NCBI RefSeq assembly: GCF_016124325.1
Contig: NZ_WGNY01000008.1
Coordinates: 1-64,000 of the forward strand
Origin: Phenylobacterium sp.
GTDB taxonomy: Bacteria > Pseudomonadota > Alphaproteobacteria > Caulobacterales > Caulobacteraceae
Direction of reading: 5' to 3'
DNA: 64,000 nt
In this document: piece after piece, positions 33,333 through 41,419 of the stretch
How the letters are laid out: each line of letters opens with the position of its first letter
Position numbering within the stretch: position 1 is the stretch's first letter
The notes under the pieces: model-generated
Seen by the model: only the letters and a program-made list of their open reading frames with translations
What the model was told of the DNA's origin: nothing
The model's database searches: none
Made by a program: the position numbers and the translations under genes

Positions 33333-34327
33333 TGCGAGCCTGCTTTGTCCCCATTGCCCTCGCCCTGACGGCGAACGCAGCGCAAGCTCAGACGGAAAAC
33401 GCACCCAAGTTCACGCTCAACGGGGACGAGGCGCCCAAGTCCAAGCCGTGGACGGAGCCGGCCGCCTTCACCTACACCAAAGACGCTGGCGACAAGGCCT
33501 CGGTCTCAATCGACGTGGCCGGCCGGGTTGATTGGCGCCTCGGCAGCGTGGCCGAGACGACCAACACTGGCTTCATTCGGGCCGTCGCGCACCGAAACAC
33601 CGACAAGGGCAGCCAGGTAGAGTCCTATGCCGGCGAGTTCGGCATGCATTTCGAGCCGAATACAGTTCCTAAGGGCTCCACAGCGCCGGCGGACTTCGCG
33701 CGCGCCTGGTACTTCTTCAACGATCTGTCGCTGGGCTACAGCTACAAGACCAATTTCGACGATGAGAAGGAGGGCTGCGACGGGATCCCGCGGCCGGCCA
33801 GTTGCACGCGCTCGCACGAAGGGTCGGCGCGGCTGAAGTGGACCGTGCAACCCTTCCAAGCGGCCCTCGAAACCGTCCCGGCCTTTATGGACGGCAAGCC
33901 CACTGACGACAGCCCTGCGCTGGCCTACTCGTTCGGCCCGACCCTGACCCTCTTTTCCGACCAGGTCGTGCATGCCAAGGTCGACGCCGGTGGCGCCAAG
34001 CCGAAGGGCAACGTCACCGGTGCCTCTGCCGGACTAGCGCTTGCCGTCAGCCCGCGCCTCTTCGCTTATCGGCTCATCCTACGGGGCTCCGTACAGCAGA
34101 CGGAGGCCCTGGAGCGCGGCGACCGCCGTCGCGCCGCCTTTCCACGCAGCAGCACTTTGGGCTCGATCTCGATCGACTATGAACTGGGCGCGCGATCGTT
34201 CGAGGAAGGACCGGCCTGGGTGCCGTCGTTCGGCGTCTCCTACACCAAAGGGGACGACCCACTCTCGGGCAAGTTGGACCAGGAGCAGACCGTCGTAGGG
34301 ATCAAGCTGACCTACAAAGCGCCCTAG
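33332..34327 (+). CDS. exported hypothetical protein, probably beta-rich
   Basis: A 331-aa protein with a signal peptide (MRACFVPIALALTANAAQAQ). An in-frame GTG at 33329 is an equally possible start. The mature part has alternating strand-like segments (VSIDVAGRVDWRLGS, AWYFFNDLSLGYSYKTNF, LGSISIDYELGARSF) ending VVGIKLTYKAP. Amphipathic strands and a hydrophobic tail suit a small outer membrane barrel, but no family was recognised. It is in the middle of a low-GC three-gene unit. Confidence 0.7.
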   Translation: MRACFVPIALALTANAAQAQTENAPKFTLNGDEAPKSKPWTEPAAFTYTKDAGDKASVSIDVAGRVDWRLGSVAETTNTGFIRAVAHRNTDKGSQVESYAGEFGMHFEPNTVPKGSTAPADFARAWYFFNDLSLGYSYKTNFDDEKEGCDGIPRPASCTRSHEGSARLKWTVQPFQAALETVPAFMDGKPTDDSPALAYSFGPTLTLFSDQVVHAKVDAGGAKPKGNVTGASAGLALAVSPRLFAYRLILRGSVQQTEALERGDRRRAAFPRSSTLGSISIDYELGARSFEEGPAWVPSFGVSYTKGDDPLSGKLDQEQTVVGIKLTYKAP

Positions 34328-34369
34328 CGGCGATCCCGCGTCGCTGACGGGCGAGGGAGGAGAGGGACG

Positions 34370-35344
34370 ATGAGCGAGGGCCTGAGCGCACCGCGTGCGA
34401 TGGGCGCACACAACAACCTGCACGGCGTGCTCTTCAACGCCACGAGCGCGGAATATTATGCGCTCACGCTCCAATGCTACCAGCTCGCCCGCCACGCCTT
34501 GCTGCAACGGTTGGCAGAAGGGACATTCCGCAGGCCCGCCGTGGTAATGGATCTCGACGAGACGGTCCTGGATAACTCACCGTACCAAGCTTGGCTGATC
34601 GCCAGCGGCTCGAACTTCCACGATTCCAGCTGGGACGCTTGGTGCGCGGCCGCCCAGGCCGAAGCCGTCCCCGGCGCCGTCGAGTTCGTTCGCTTCGCAC
34701 AGGCGCAGGACGTCGAAGTGCTCTTCATCACCAGCCGCACCAACGCGACCCGAGAGGCCACGGCGCGAAACCTTCATCTGCTCGGGCTCCTGTCGCAGGA
34801 GGAACTCGACGCAGAGCTGAAGGCAGGTGAATCTAAGGACCACGCGAACGAGACGCGCCTTTTCATGAAGGGCATGCCGTCGCTAGAGGTCGAGAGGCCT
34901 TCGGGCGGCACACTCTATCCGCTCAAGAATAAGTTTCAGCAGCGTCGCTTCTGCGAAGAGGTTCGTAGTTTCGAGGTGGCGCTGTCCATTGGCGACAATC
35001 TGGCCGACTGGGCAGAGTATTATGGTGGAGTGTTCGACAAGGACGGCAATCCTGTAAAAGGGACGCATCCGACCGTCGGAAGCCGCCGCGCCGCCGCCTT
35101 CCAGGACTCTCAGCTTTTCGGCAGAGACTTTATCCTCCTGCCCAACGCCACCTATGGCGGTTGGGTGCGCGCGTTCGAGGTCCAGGGCTTCGGCGCCTCC
35201 GACGAACTGGCCTACACGCCCGGAATCGTACGCCAGCCGTTGCAGGAGCCGCAGGACGAGTTTGTCTTCCCGGAAGGCAAAGCCAAGGCGACCGCTCCCA
35301 AGCTTGCGCCGACGAACCTGCGAATCTGGAAGGGACCAGCCTGA
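34370..35344 (+). CDS. HAD-superfamily acid phosphatase (subfamily IIIB, e(P4)-like)
   Basis: A 324-aa phosphatase. HAD motif I is DLDETVLDNS (about 61-70), motif II is FITSRTN and the motif III/IV region is PLKNKFQQR with SIGDNLADW. N-terminal NLHGVLFNATSAEYYALTLQ also matches the acid phosphatase PF03767 family, whose members dephosphorylate nucleotides outside the cytoplasm. No signal peptide or lipobox is present here, which is unusual. GGGAGGAGAGGGA precedes the ATG. It is last in a low-GC unit. Confidence 0.87.
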   Translation: MSEGLSAPRAMGAHNNLHGVLFNATSAEYYALTLQCYQLARHALLQRLAEGTFRRPAVVMDLDETVLDNSPYQAWLIASGSNFHDSSWDAWCAAAQAEAVPGAVEFVRFAQAQDVEVLFITSRTNATREATARNLHLLGLLSQEELDAELKAGESKDHANETRLFMKGMPSLEVERPSGGTLYPLKNKFQQRRFCEEVRSFEVALSIGDNLADWAEYYGGVFDKDGNPVKGTHPTVGSRRAAAFQDSQLFGRDFILLPNATYGGWVRAFEVQGFGASDELAYTPGIVRQPLQEPQDEFVFPEGKAKATAPKLAPTNLRIWKGPA

Positions 35345-35435
35345 AATACATCGAACTGGGCGCCAAACCCGCGAAGCCAGGGCCGGGCTGCCGAGTTCAC
35401 GGCGCGACGTTCGGCTAGGAGCCGGTCCGGCGACA

Positions 35436-35456
35436 ATGCCCCTCTCCGAAAAGGGG
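35436..35456 (+). terminator. possible terminator hairpin
   Basis: CCCC and GGGG arms around TCTCCGAAAA lie about 90 bp after the phosphatase stop. No U tract follows, so this is weak. The rest of 35345-35634 holds only the promoter described next. Confidence 0.3.
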
Positions 35457-35598
35457 TGTGAAGAGCGCGCAACCGGTTGCTGGTTAGGCTGTCAGCGCCG
35501 AACAGCTCCTACATGGCCCGACCCCAATGTTCGCAACTGGCGGATTTCGACCATCTCTCCCCATCACCCCATTTCACGCCTCCCGCCTTCTCGCGGCC

Positions 35599-35632
35599 TT
35601 GACGACCGACCCTTGATGTTCTATTTTTGTTC
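35599..35632 (+). promoter_or_regulatory. sigma70-type promoter with LexA (SOS) box
   Basis: TTGACG (35599-35604) and TATTTT (35622-35627) are spaced 17 bp. GTTC (35618-35621) and GTTC (35629-35632) are spaced exactly 7 bp, giving the alphaproteobacterial LexA direct repeat GTTC-N7-GTTC over the -10 element. The ATG at 35635 is about where transcription would begin, so the mRNA may be leaderless. LexA binding here would block the promoter. Confidence 0.75.
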
Positions 35633-35634
35633 TC

Positions 35635-36279
35635 ATGTCCGCCGTCGCCGACCTGCAGGGCCTGTCCGACCTCAGCCAGTGCGCCTATGCGCTGGGGATG
35701 GCGTTCGGGCGGCAGGCCGAGGCCGCCGAAGACGACGAGCGGCGGCTGCGGTTCTACGAGCTGTTCGAGCGCTGCTTCCACGGCTACCGGGTGGCCGTGG
35801 CGCTGAAGCTGCGGCTGGCGCACGCGGCGCCCAGGATCGCGGCCTCCGACGCCGAGGACCTGCGCGATCGCGACCCGCCCGACCGCGAAGCCCCCAATCA
35901 CGAGGCGTCCGATCACGAGGCGCCTGACCGCGACCCGCGCGAGCGGATCGAATACGACCGGGACCGCGAGGCCGCCAGCCTGCCGATCCTGATCAAGACG
36001 CTGGACGGCGTGGCCGCCGGGGCCGAGGGCCTGCCGGGCCCGCACCGGGCCGAGCTTCCCACCCTGCGCGAGCTGCTCGCACGGATGGCCGCCAGCCCGC
36101 CCGCCCTCAGACCGCCCGCCGCCAAGCCCCCGCATCGCGAGACGGCCTCGGAGGCCGCGGTCGCCGTGCTGGCGAGGCCGCGAACGGCGCCCGCGCCCAT
36201 CAGGTCGCGGCTGCTGCTGGGCGCGGCCCCGGCGATCCCGCCGCCACGCCGCCGCGCGACCGGCCCGCCCCCGCGCTGA
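35635..36279 (+). CDS. hypothetical protein, predicted SOS-regulated
   Basis: A 214-aa protein of no recognised family. The helical N-terminus (LQGLSDLSQCAYALGMAFGR ... FYELFERCFHGYRVAVALKL, residues about 7-60) is followed by an acidic/basic repeat (RDPPDREAPNHEASDHEAPD) and a Pro/Arg-rich C-terminus (IPPPRRRATGPPPR). No signal peptide. The LexA box in its promoter predicts DNA-damage induction. The low-complexity middle and tail suggest disorder and protein interaction. Confidence 0.75.
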   Translation: MSAVADLQGLSDLSQCAYALGMAFGRQAEAAEDDERRLRFYELFERCFHGYRVAVALKLRLAHAAPRIAASDAEDLRDRDPPDREAPNHEASDHEAPDRDPRERIEYDRDREAASLPILIKTLDGVAAGAEGLPGPHRAELPTLRELLARMAASPPALRPPAAKPPHRETASEAAVAVLARPRTAPAPIRSRLLLGAAPAIPPPRRRATGPPPR

Positions 36280-36315
36280 GCGCACCCAAGTCCTCTCCTA
36301 AGCGCCGGAGCCAAC

Positions 36316-36376
36316 GCTCCTCCCCCGCAAAGCGGGGGAGGTGGCTCGCGGCGCATGCCGCGAGACGGAGGGGGCG
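36316..36376. repeat. type A palindromic repeat
   Basis: CTCCCCCGC (36320-36328) pairs with GCGGGGGAG (36332-36340). CTCGCGGC (36345-36352) pairs with GCCGCGAG (36357-36364). A GGAGGGGGCG tail follows. It is a two-hairpin unit with an inverted copy at 36651-36700. Confidence 0.75.
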
Positions 36377-36425
36377 TGGGCCGATGAGAGCGCCGGCTTG
36401 GCGACTCGAGTGACCCACCCTCGCC

Positions 36426-36546
36426 GTCATCGCCCGGCTTGTCCGGGCGACCCATGAACACGGACGTCGGCCAGTTCGGCGGCGGCGCGCCGTCCTGGCC
36501 TGCGCGCACACTGTTTATGGATGGCCCGGACGAGCCGGACCATGAC
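36426..36546. repeat. type B repeats, inverted pair
   Basis: The copy at 36426-36460 reads GTCATCGCCCGGCTTGTCCG and continues GGCGACCCATGAAC. The copy at 36513-36546 is the same element reversed. Both are related to 25777-25808. Confidence 0.75.
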
Positions 36547-36650
36547 GACCTGTCGTGTTTTCAATCCATGGATCGGGCCTTCGGCCCACGCGCGAAGCTC
36601 ATTCCGCCGGAGACCTTGCTTGGGGCGCGGCTTCGACGTCTCACGCGGCA

Positions 36651-36700
36651 GCGCCCCCTCCGGCGCTGCGCGCCACCTCCCCCGCTTCGCAGGGGAGGAG
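36651..36700. repeat. type A repeat, inverted copy
   Basis: The reverse complement reads CTCCTCCCCTGCGAAGCGGG, GGAGGTGG, a second GC hairpin and GGAGGGGGCG, matching 36316-36376. Confidence 0.75.
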
Positions 36701-36726
36701 CGATCGGCGCGCCGCCGGCCCGAGGA

Positions 36727-37104
36727 TCAGTCCCCGTTCGTGGTGATCTGGAACATGATCGGGATGCGGATGGTGCGGCCGGCGGTGGCCGTGCCGTCGG
36801 GCGCGGTGGCCGTCATCCGGAACAGCGGCGCCAGCTCCATGGCCGCCAGGCCGAACTCCAAGCCCACCGGGTCCTCGATCTCGACGCTGCAGCCGTCCAG
36901 CGAGCCCTCGGCCGCCACGCGGCATTCCAGCAGCACCGCGCCGCTCTTGCCGGCCTTCACGGCGGTGGGCGGATAGACGCTGGCGATGTCCTGGCCGGTC
37001 GGGGTCGCGATCCACTCCACCTCGCGCAGCGCCGGCGTCGGCGCGGCCTGGACGGCGGCGGCGGACGTCACGGCGGCCGTGGCCAGGGCGATGAGGTGCA
37101 GCAT
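36727..37104 (-). CDS. small TonB C-terminal-domain protein
   Basis: A 125-aa exported protein: signal peptide MLHLIALATAAVTSAAAVQA, then a single TonB-like C-terminal domain (VYPPTAVKAGKSGAVLLECR, VAAEGSLDGCSVEIEDPVG). Two cysteines (ECR, DGCS) could form a disulphide. It has no transmembrane anchor or proline-rich spanner, so it cannot be a classical TonB. It may be a periplasmic protein that reuses the fold. Confidence 0.75.
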   Translation of the reverse strand: MLHLIALATAAVTSAAAVQAAPTPALREVEWIATPTGQDIASVYPPTAVKAGKSGAVLLECRVAAEGSLDGCSVEIEDPVGLEFGLAAMELAPLFRMTATAPDGTATAGRTIRIPIMFQITTNGD

Positions 37105-37206
37105 TTCGGTCCCCCCGTATTGGTTATCGAAACGTTACGGCAAGAGCCGTGCCAGCGCCAACACGCCTTGAAGCCGCCCCCGAAGGCGGCCACACCTGCC
37201 CCCTCC

Positions 37207-37938
37207 ATGCCACGCATCGTCACCTACAACGTCCACCGCTGCGTCGGGACCGACCGTCGCCTGGACGTGGCCCGCATCGCCGAGGTGCTGGCCCGGCTCG
37301 AACCCGACATCGTGGCGCTGCAGGAGCTCGACGTCGGCCGGCGGCGGACCAACCATGTCGACCAGGCCCACGAGATCGCCCAGCGGCTGGCGATGACCCA
37401 CCACTTCCACGCCGCCATGCGGGTGGAGGAGGAGCGCTACGGCGATGCGATCCTCACCTCCCTGCCCGAGCGGCTGGTCAAGGCCGGGCCGCTGCCCGGC
37501 TATCCCCGCGTGCCGGGGCTGGAGCCCCGCGGCGCGCTCTGGGTGGAGGTCGGCGTCGGCGGCCGGCCGCTGCAGGTCATCAACACCCACCTGGGCCTGG
37601 TGCCGCGCGAGCAGCAGATCCAGGCGGCCCATCTCGCGGGCGCGGCCTGGCTGGAGAACGACGCCCTGACCTGGCCGGCGATCCTGCTGGGCGACTTCAA
37701 CGCCACGGCCGGCTCGGTGGTCTACCGCACCCTCTGCGCGCCGCTGAAGCCCGCGCGCAAGCTGGCGCCGCGCCGCGAACCCGACGCCACCTTCCCGTCG
37801 GCCCTGCCGGTCCTGCGCATCGACCACCTGTTCGTGAGCCCGGGCGTCGAGGTGAACGCCGTCTTCGCGCCGCTCGATCCCCTCACCCGCGTGGCCTCCG
37901 ACCACCTGCCCCTGGTGATGGACTTCGAGCTGGCCTGA
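37207..37938 (+). CDS. endonuclease/exonuclease/phosphatase family protein
   Basis: A 243-aa EEP-fold hydrolase. Motifs: TYNVHRCVG (Asn8), Glu40 in ALQELDVG, INTHLGL, the catalytic LGDFNATAGS near 160 and SDHLPLVMDF near 235. No signal peptide. Members include DNA repair nucleases and phosphoesterases of phospholipids. A phospholipase D-type gene follows nearby on the opposite strand, a combination that suggests phospholipid turnover, but this is inference. Confidence 0.9.
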   Translation: MPRIVTYNVHRCVGTDRRLDVARIAEVLARLEPDIVALQELDVGRRRTNHVDQAHEIAQRLAMTHHFHAAMRVEEERYGDAILTSLPERLVKAGPLPGYPRVPGLEPRGALWVEVGVGGRPLQVINTHLGLVPREQQIQAAHLAGAAWLENDALTWPAILLGDFNATAGSVVYRTLCAPLKPARKLAPRREPDATFPSALPVLRIDHLFVSPGVEVNAVFAPLDPLTRVASDHLPLVMDFELA

Positions 37939-37943
37939 GCCGT

Positions 37944-38459
37944 TCAGGGCTCGGCGGCGTGGGCGTAGCTGAACACGCGCGCCATGCGCCAGCCGTCGGG
38001 GGCCAGCTTCCAGAGCTGCACGAAATGGGCGCGGCCGGCCAGCCGCTCGGGCCCGTCGCCCTTGCGCTCGTAGAAGACGTGGTCGCCCTCCTCGATCGCC
38101 CCGTAGCCGGGGACCGGATAGGCCGCGAGGCTGCCGGCCACCAGTTCGCGGCGCGAGCGCCAGGCGCCGGGCGCGGCCCGCTCGGCGCATTCCTTGGCGT
38201 AGGTCGCGACGAACGGGCCGGCCGAGGTCGCCACTACTCCGCCGCGGTCGTGATACATCTCGAAGTCGCCGGTCAGCATGCCGGCCAGGCGCGCCGGGTC
38301 GCATCCGCGGAAGAACAGCTCGAAGAACTCGGCGTCGCGCTTGGCGATGGCCTCGGTGAGGGCCGCGCCTTCGGGCAGGGCCGGTCCCTTGGCTGGCGTC
38401 TGGGCGGCGGCGGGGACGGCGAGCGCCGCGGCGACGGCGGCGAGGACGAGGCTGCGCAT
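37944..38459 (-). CDS. exported NTF2/SnoaL-like protein
   Basis: A 171-aa protein with signal peptide (MRSLVLAAVAAALAVPAAAQ). The DUF4440-like cone fold shows EAIAKRDAEFFELFFRGCDP, ARLAGMLTGDFEMYHDRGG and the C-terminal HFVQLWKLAPDGWRMARVFS. These folds bind small ligands; an enzymatic role cannot be assigned. It lies 35 bp downstream of the phospholipase D-type gene and is probably cotranscribed with it. Confidence 0.8.
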   Translation of the reverse strand: MRSLVLAAVAAALAVPAAAQTPAKGPALPEGAALTEAIAKRDAEFFELFFRGCDPARLAGMLTGDFEMYHDRGGVVATSAGPFVATYAKECAERAAPGAWRSRRELVAGSLAAYPVPGYGAIEEGDHVFYERKGDGPERLAGRAHFVQLWKLAPDGWRMARVFSYAHAAEP

Positions 38460-38494
38460 GGCGCGACCCTACCGGCCGCGCGCGGGGCGTCACC

Positions 38495-39964
38495 TTAAGC
38501 TTTGGTCAGGCGGCCGGCGGCGTCGTTCAGGGCGTGCGCTTGGGCGATCAGGCGGCGCCGGCGCCGGCCCAGCCGCATGGCGTCGCTCGGGCAGGACGGG
38601 TCGCCCACGTGGAAGGCGGCGATGAACTCGGCCAGCGGACCGCGGCGCGACGGATCGAGCGGCGCCAGCCGGCCCTCGCGGTTCAGGGCGTCGATGGCCG
38701 CGATCAGGCCCCCGCGCTCGGCCCGGGCCTTGGCCACCGCGTCGCCCGTCTGGGCGAGGAAGTGGCCCACCACCCGGTTCAGGAACGCCGCGGCCTGGCG
38801 GCGCGCCTCGTCCTGGTCGCAGGCGACGGCCAGCTCCAGTTCGGTGTCGAAGCCGAACGAGCGGTTGTTGAGGTTGGCCGAGCCCACCCGCACCAGCGCG
38901 TCGTCGAACACGCTCGTCTTCGAATGCACGATGATCTTGGATCCCGCCGCCGTCTTCGGCTGGAAGGCGCGGAAGCGTCCGAAGATGTCGGCCGAGCGCA
39001 GCCGCCACACCATGGCGCCGCGCGTGTTGTCCATGGTCAGCCGGTCGAACCAGCTCGGCGAGTGGCCGGTCGTCACCAGCACCACCTCCGGCCCGTCGGG
39101 CTCGCCCAGCCGCCGGGCCAGCGCCTCGGTGACGATGGGCGAGGTGAAGTACTGGTTTTCCAGGTAGATCGTGTGGCGCGCGCCGGCGATCGAGGCCAGG
39201 GTCAGGCGCAGGATCTCGTCGTGGGCCGGCTGGTCGCGCCAGGCCGGCGTCGTCCGCGCGATGCCGATCTTCCCGCCGATCAGGTGCGCCGGCACATGGT
39301 CGGGCCAGGGGTCGCCGCCGGCGTCCTCCGGTGGATCGAGCTGCTCGCCGGCGCCGCGCCGCCACCGCTCGCGGGCGTGCTCGCCCAGCGCCCGGGCCGC
39401 CGCGCCATCCACCATCATGGTCACCTCGTGCCGGGGCGCGTGGAACAGGTGGCTGGGCATGATCCGCCGCCGGTCCCCGTCCAGGTGGCGCGGGCTGTCC
39501 CAGCGGTCCACCGAGATGTCGCCGCCGCCCACGAAGGCCAGGCGGTCGTCGATCACCACGAGCTTCTGGTGGTGGCAGGCGCCCAGCGGCACCTGGTCGT
39601 CGAGGCGGAAGTCGACGCGGCTGTCCTTGAACCAGCTTCGCGCCTTGTGGGGGAAGAACTCCTGGCTGGCGCTGATCGGCAGGGCCGACTTCCAGATCAG
39701 CAGGCGGATGTCGAGGTCGGGACGCTCGAGCGCCAGCCGCTGCAGGATGCGCCCCACCTCGTCCGGGTCGGCCGGCCCTTCGTGGCCGTCCGGGAACAGC
39801 CGCGTCCGCGGATCGAACCCCCAGCCCAGGATGAGGATCGAGCGCCGCGCCTTCTGGAGCGCCGCGTAGAGCGCGGTGAAATAGGCCTCGTTGTCGACCA
39901 GGAACGCCACCCGGTCGGCCGGCTCGACGCGCCAACAGGTTTCGCCGGGAACGAGCGGCGTCAT
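38495..39964 (-). CDS. phospholipase D/cardiolipin synthase-like protein
   Basis: A 489-aa PLD-superfamily enzyme with two HKD motifs: HHQKLVVIDDRLAFVGGGD (about 129-147) and VHSKTSVFDDALVRVGSANL (about 345-365). No signal peptide or N-terminal transmembrane helices, so it resembles eukaryote-type phospholipase D and soluble PLD enzymes more than ClsA. Likely activity is transfer or hydrolysis at phosphodiester bonds of phospholipids. The first gene of a two-gene unit with the SnoaL-like protein. Confidence 0.9.
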   Translation of the reverse strand: MTPLVPGETCWRVEPADRVAFLVDNEAYFTALYAALQKARRSILILGWGFDPRTRLFPDGHEGPADPDEVGRILQRLALERPDLDIRLLIWKSALPISASQEFFPHKARSWFKDSRVDFRLDDQVPLGACHHQKLVVIDDRLAFVGGGDISVDRWDSPRHLDGDRRRIMPSHLFHAPRHEVTMMVDGAAARALGEHARERWRRGAGEQLDPPEDAGGDPWPDHVPAHLIGGKIGIARTTPAWRDQPAHDEILRLTLASIAGARHTIYLENQYFTSPIVTEALARRLGEPDGPEVVLVTTGHSPSWFDRLTMDNTRGAMVWRLRSADIFGRFRAFQPKTAAGSKIIVHSKTSVFDDALVRVGSANLNNRSFGFDTELELAVACDQDEARRQAAAFLNRVVGHFLAQTGDAVAKARAERGGLIAAIDALNREGRLAPLDPSRRGPLAEFIAAFHVGDPSCPSDAMRLGRRRRRLIAQAHALNDAAGRLTKA

Positions 39965-40052
39965 CGCGACCTCACTGCAGCGGCGGAAACGCGCCGCGCC
40001 GCATCAAAGCCTACGGTCAAGGCGGGGTTGCGACCACCCGCGCGATTTCCCG

Positions 40053-40087
40053 AAAAAAAGACGCGCCGGCGCGGGGCGTCGGCGCGT
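40053..40087 (-). terminator. Rho-independent terminator
   Basis: ACGCGCCG (40061-40068) pairs perfectly with CGGCGCGT (40080-40087). Read on the minus strand the hairpin is followed by seven Ts (40059-40053). It lies 32 bp past the stop of the small exported protein. Confidence 0.85.
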
Positions 40088-40119
40088 TGGCTGAGGGGCC
40101 GGAGTTGGGCTTTGGGGAC

Positions 40120-40488
40120 TTATTGATTCACGACGTCGGAGGCCGAACCCTGCTTGGCCATGCTCGACGCGCCTCCGAGGAAGGCCTGGCACGGGCCGGT
40201 CAGTTCGGCGGTGAGGCGCGCCTTGCGGTCGTCGCTCCGCGCCTCCTTGCGGGCGCGCTGGAATTCGGCGTCACCGCGCTCGATGATGTAGTTGGCCCGC
40301 GCGCCGCGCGCGCCCTTCACGAACGAGGCAAGGGCGGCCTCGTCGACGACGCCGTCGATGCTGGCCGCGAGGCCCTTGCAGCGGTTGGCCTTCAGATAGT
40401 CCACGTCCGAAACCTTTTCGGAAGCCTGCGCGGCGCCTCCCACGAACAGAACCGTGGCGGCGGCAAGGGTGATCGCGGCGAATTTCAT
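40120..40488 (-). CDS. small exported hypothetical protein
   Basis: A 122-aa protein starting at ATG 40488, preceded by GAGGGAG. Signal peptide MKFAAITLAAATVLFVGGAA, cut near AQASEKV. The mature part is helical and charged, with two cysteines (NRCKGLA, GPCQAFL) that may pair. I know no family. A strong terminator follows; an AT-richer 172-bp region (40489-40660) upstream carries its promoter, not precisely located. Confidence 0.8.
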   Translation of the reverse strand: MKFAAITLAAATVLFVGGAAQASEKVSDVDYLKANRCKGLAASIDGVVDEAALASFVKGARGARANYIIERGDAEFQRARKEARSDDRKARLTAELTGPCQAFLGGASSMAKQGSASDVVNQ

Positions 40489-40660
40489 GAGATATTCTCC
40501 CTCAGGACTGAATTGAATGCTGTTCGCTGCGGGTCGATAACTCAAATGAACAAGCTGCAATGAAATGTCCTGGCGGATTAATATTTGTCCATGATACGCC
40601 GTTGTTACACGTTGCGATAATCGGCTTGTAATGAAGTGGTCACACGGGCGACCATGACAT

Positions 40661-41089
40661 ATGGCCAAGCTTCAGCCCGTCCTCGACGCCGACGGCGTCA
40701 ACGCCCTCCTGCAACGCGCCTTTCCCGGGGCGAACCAGGCGCGGACGACGATCATCACGGAGGTCGGCCCGGGCCGACTCCACATGGTCGGGCCCTATCG
40801 CGAGGGCCTGCTGCGTCCCGGCGGCGTGATCTCCGGTCCGACCCTGATGTCGATCGCCGACAGCGCCGCCTACGCCCTGGTGCTGGCGCACATCGGCGAC
40901 CAACTCATGGCGGTGACCTCACAGCTCAACATCAGCTTCCTGCGCGGCGCCCAGCCGGGCGACATTCACGCCGAGGCCGAATTGCTGCGGCTGGGCCGGC
41001 GGCTGGCCGTCTGCGACGTGCGGATCTGGACCGAGGGCCCCGACCGGCTGGCGGCGCAGGCCAACGTCACCTACGCTCTGCCGGGATGA
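40661..41089 (+). CDS. PaaI family hotdog-fold thioesterase
   Basis: A 142-aa protein with PaaI hotdog signatures: LRPGGVISGPTLMSIADSAA (catalytic loop and Asp in the long helix), AVTSQLNISFLRGAQPGD and AQANVTYALP. It would hydrolyse acyl-CoA esters in the cytoplasm. The stop overlaps the DUF1289 start (ATGA), so the two genes are coupled. Confidence 0.88.
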   Translation: MAKLQPVLDADGVNALLQRAFPGANQARTTIITEVGPGRLHMVGPYREGLLRPGGVISGPTLMSIADSAAYALVLAHIGDQLMAVTSQLNISFLRGAQPGDIHAEAELLRLGRRLAVCDVRIWTEGPDRLAAQANVTYALPG

Positions 41090-41289
41090 GCATCCCGGCT
41101 CCCATCAAGACCCCGTGCGTGAAGGTCTGCGTCGTCGACGGCGAGAGCGGCCTGTGCCTGGGCTGCTTTCGCAAGCTGAAGGAAGTGGCCGCCTGGGCCA
41201 GCTTCACCGACGCCGAGCGCGAGACCATCCTGGCCGAGTTGCCCTCGCGGCGCAGCCTGATCCGTCCGGAGAAGCTGGGCCTGGTATGA
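41086..41289 (+). CDS. DUF1289 protein
   Basis: A 67-aa protein with four cysteines: C11 and C15 (TPCVKVCVVD), C24 and C27 (LCLGCFRK). The DUF1289 signature continues EVAAWASFTDAERETILAEL. The cysteines probably bind zinc or an Fe-S cluster. Small DUF1289 genes are common in proteobacteria with no defined function. Translationally coupled to the thioesterase. Confidence 0.9.
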   Translation: MSIPAPIKTPCVKVCVVDGESGLCLGCFRKLKEVAAWASFTDAERETILAELPSRRSLIRPEKLGLV

Positions 41290-41419
41290 TCGGCCGCGCC
41301 CGCGACCAGGGCGCGAGATTCAGGCCTCGGAAACCCTGCCGATTCACGAGACGCCAACCCCATCCGGCTTAACCTTGCGCCCATAAGACAGGCCAGAACG
41401 GCCGCTTTCTGGGTGATGT

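Larger units (their letters stand above)
36280..36726. other. 447-bp gene-free region of nested repeats
   Basis: Contains two repeat types in nested inverted order. Type A is at 36316-36376, type B at 36426-36460, B inverted at 36513-36546 and A inverted at 36651-36700. The repeats account for roughly half of the sequence. No gene or promoter was identified. Confidence 0.65.
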
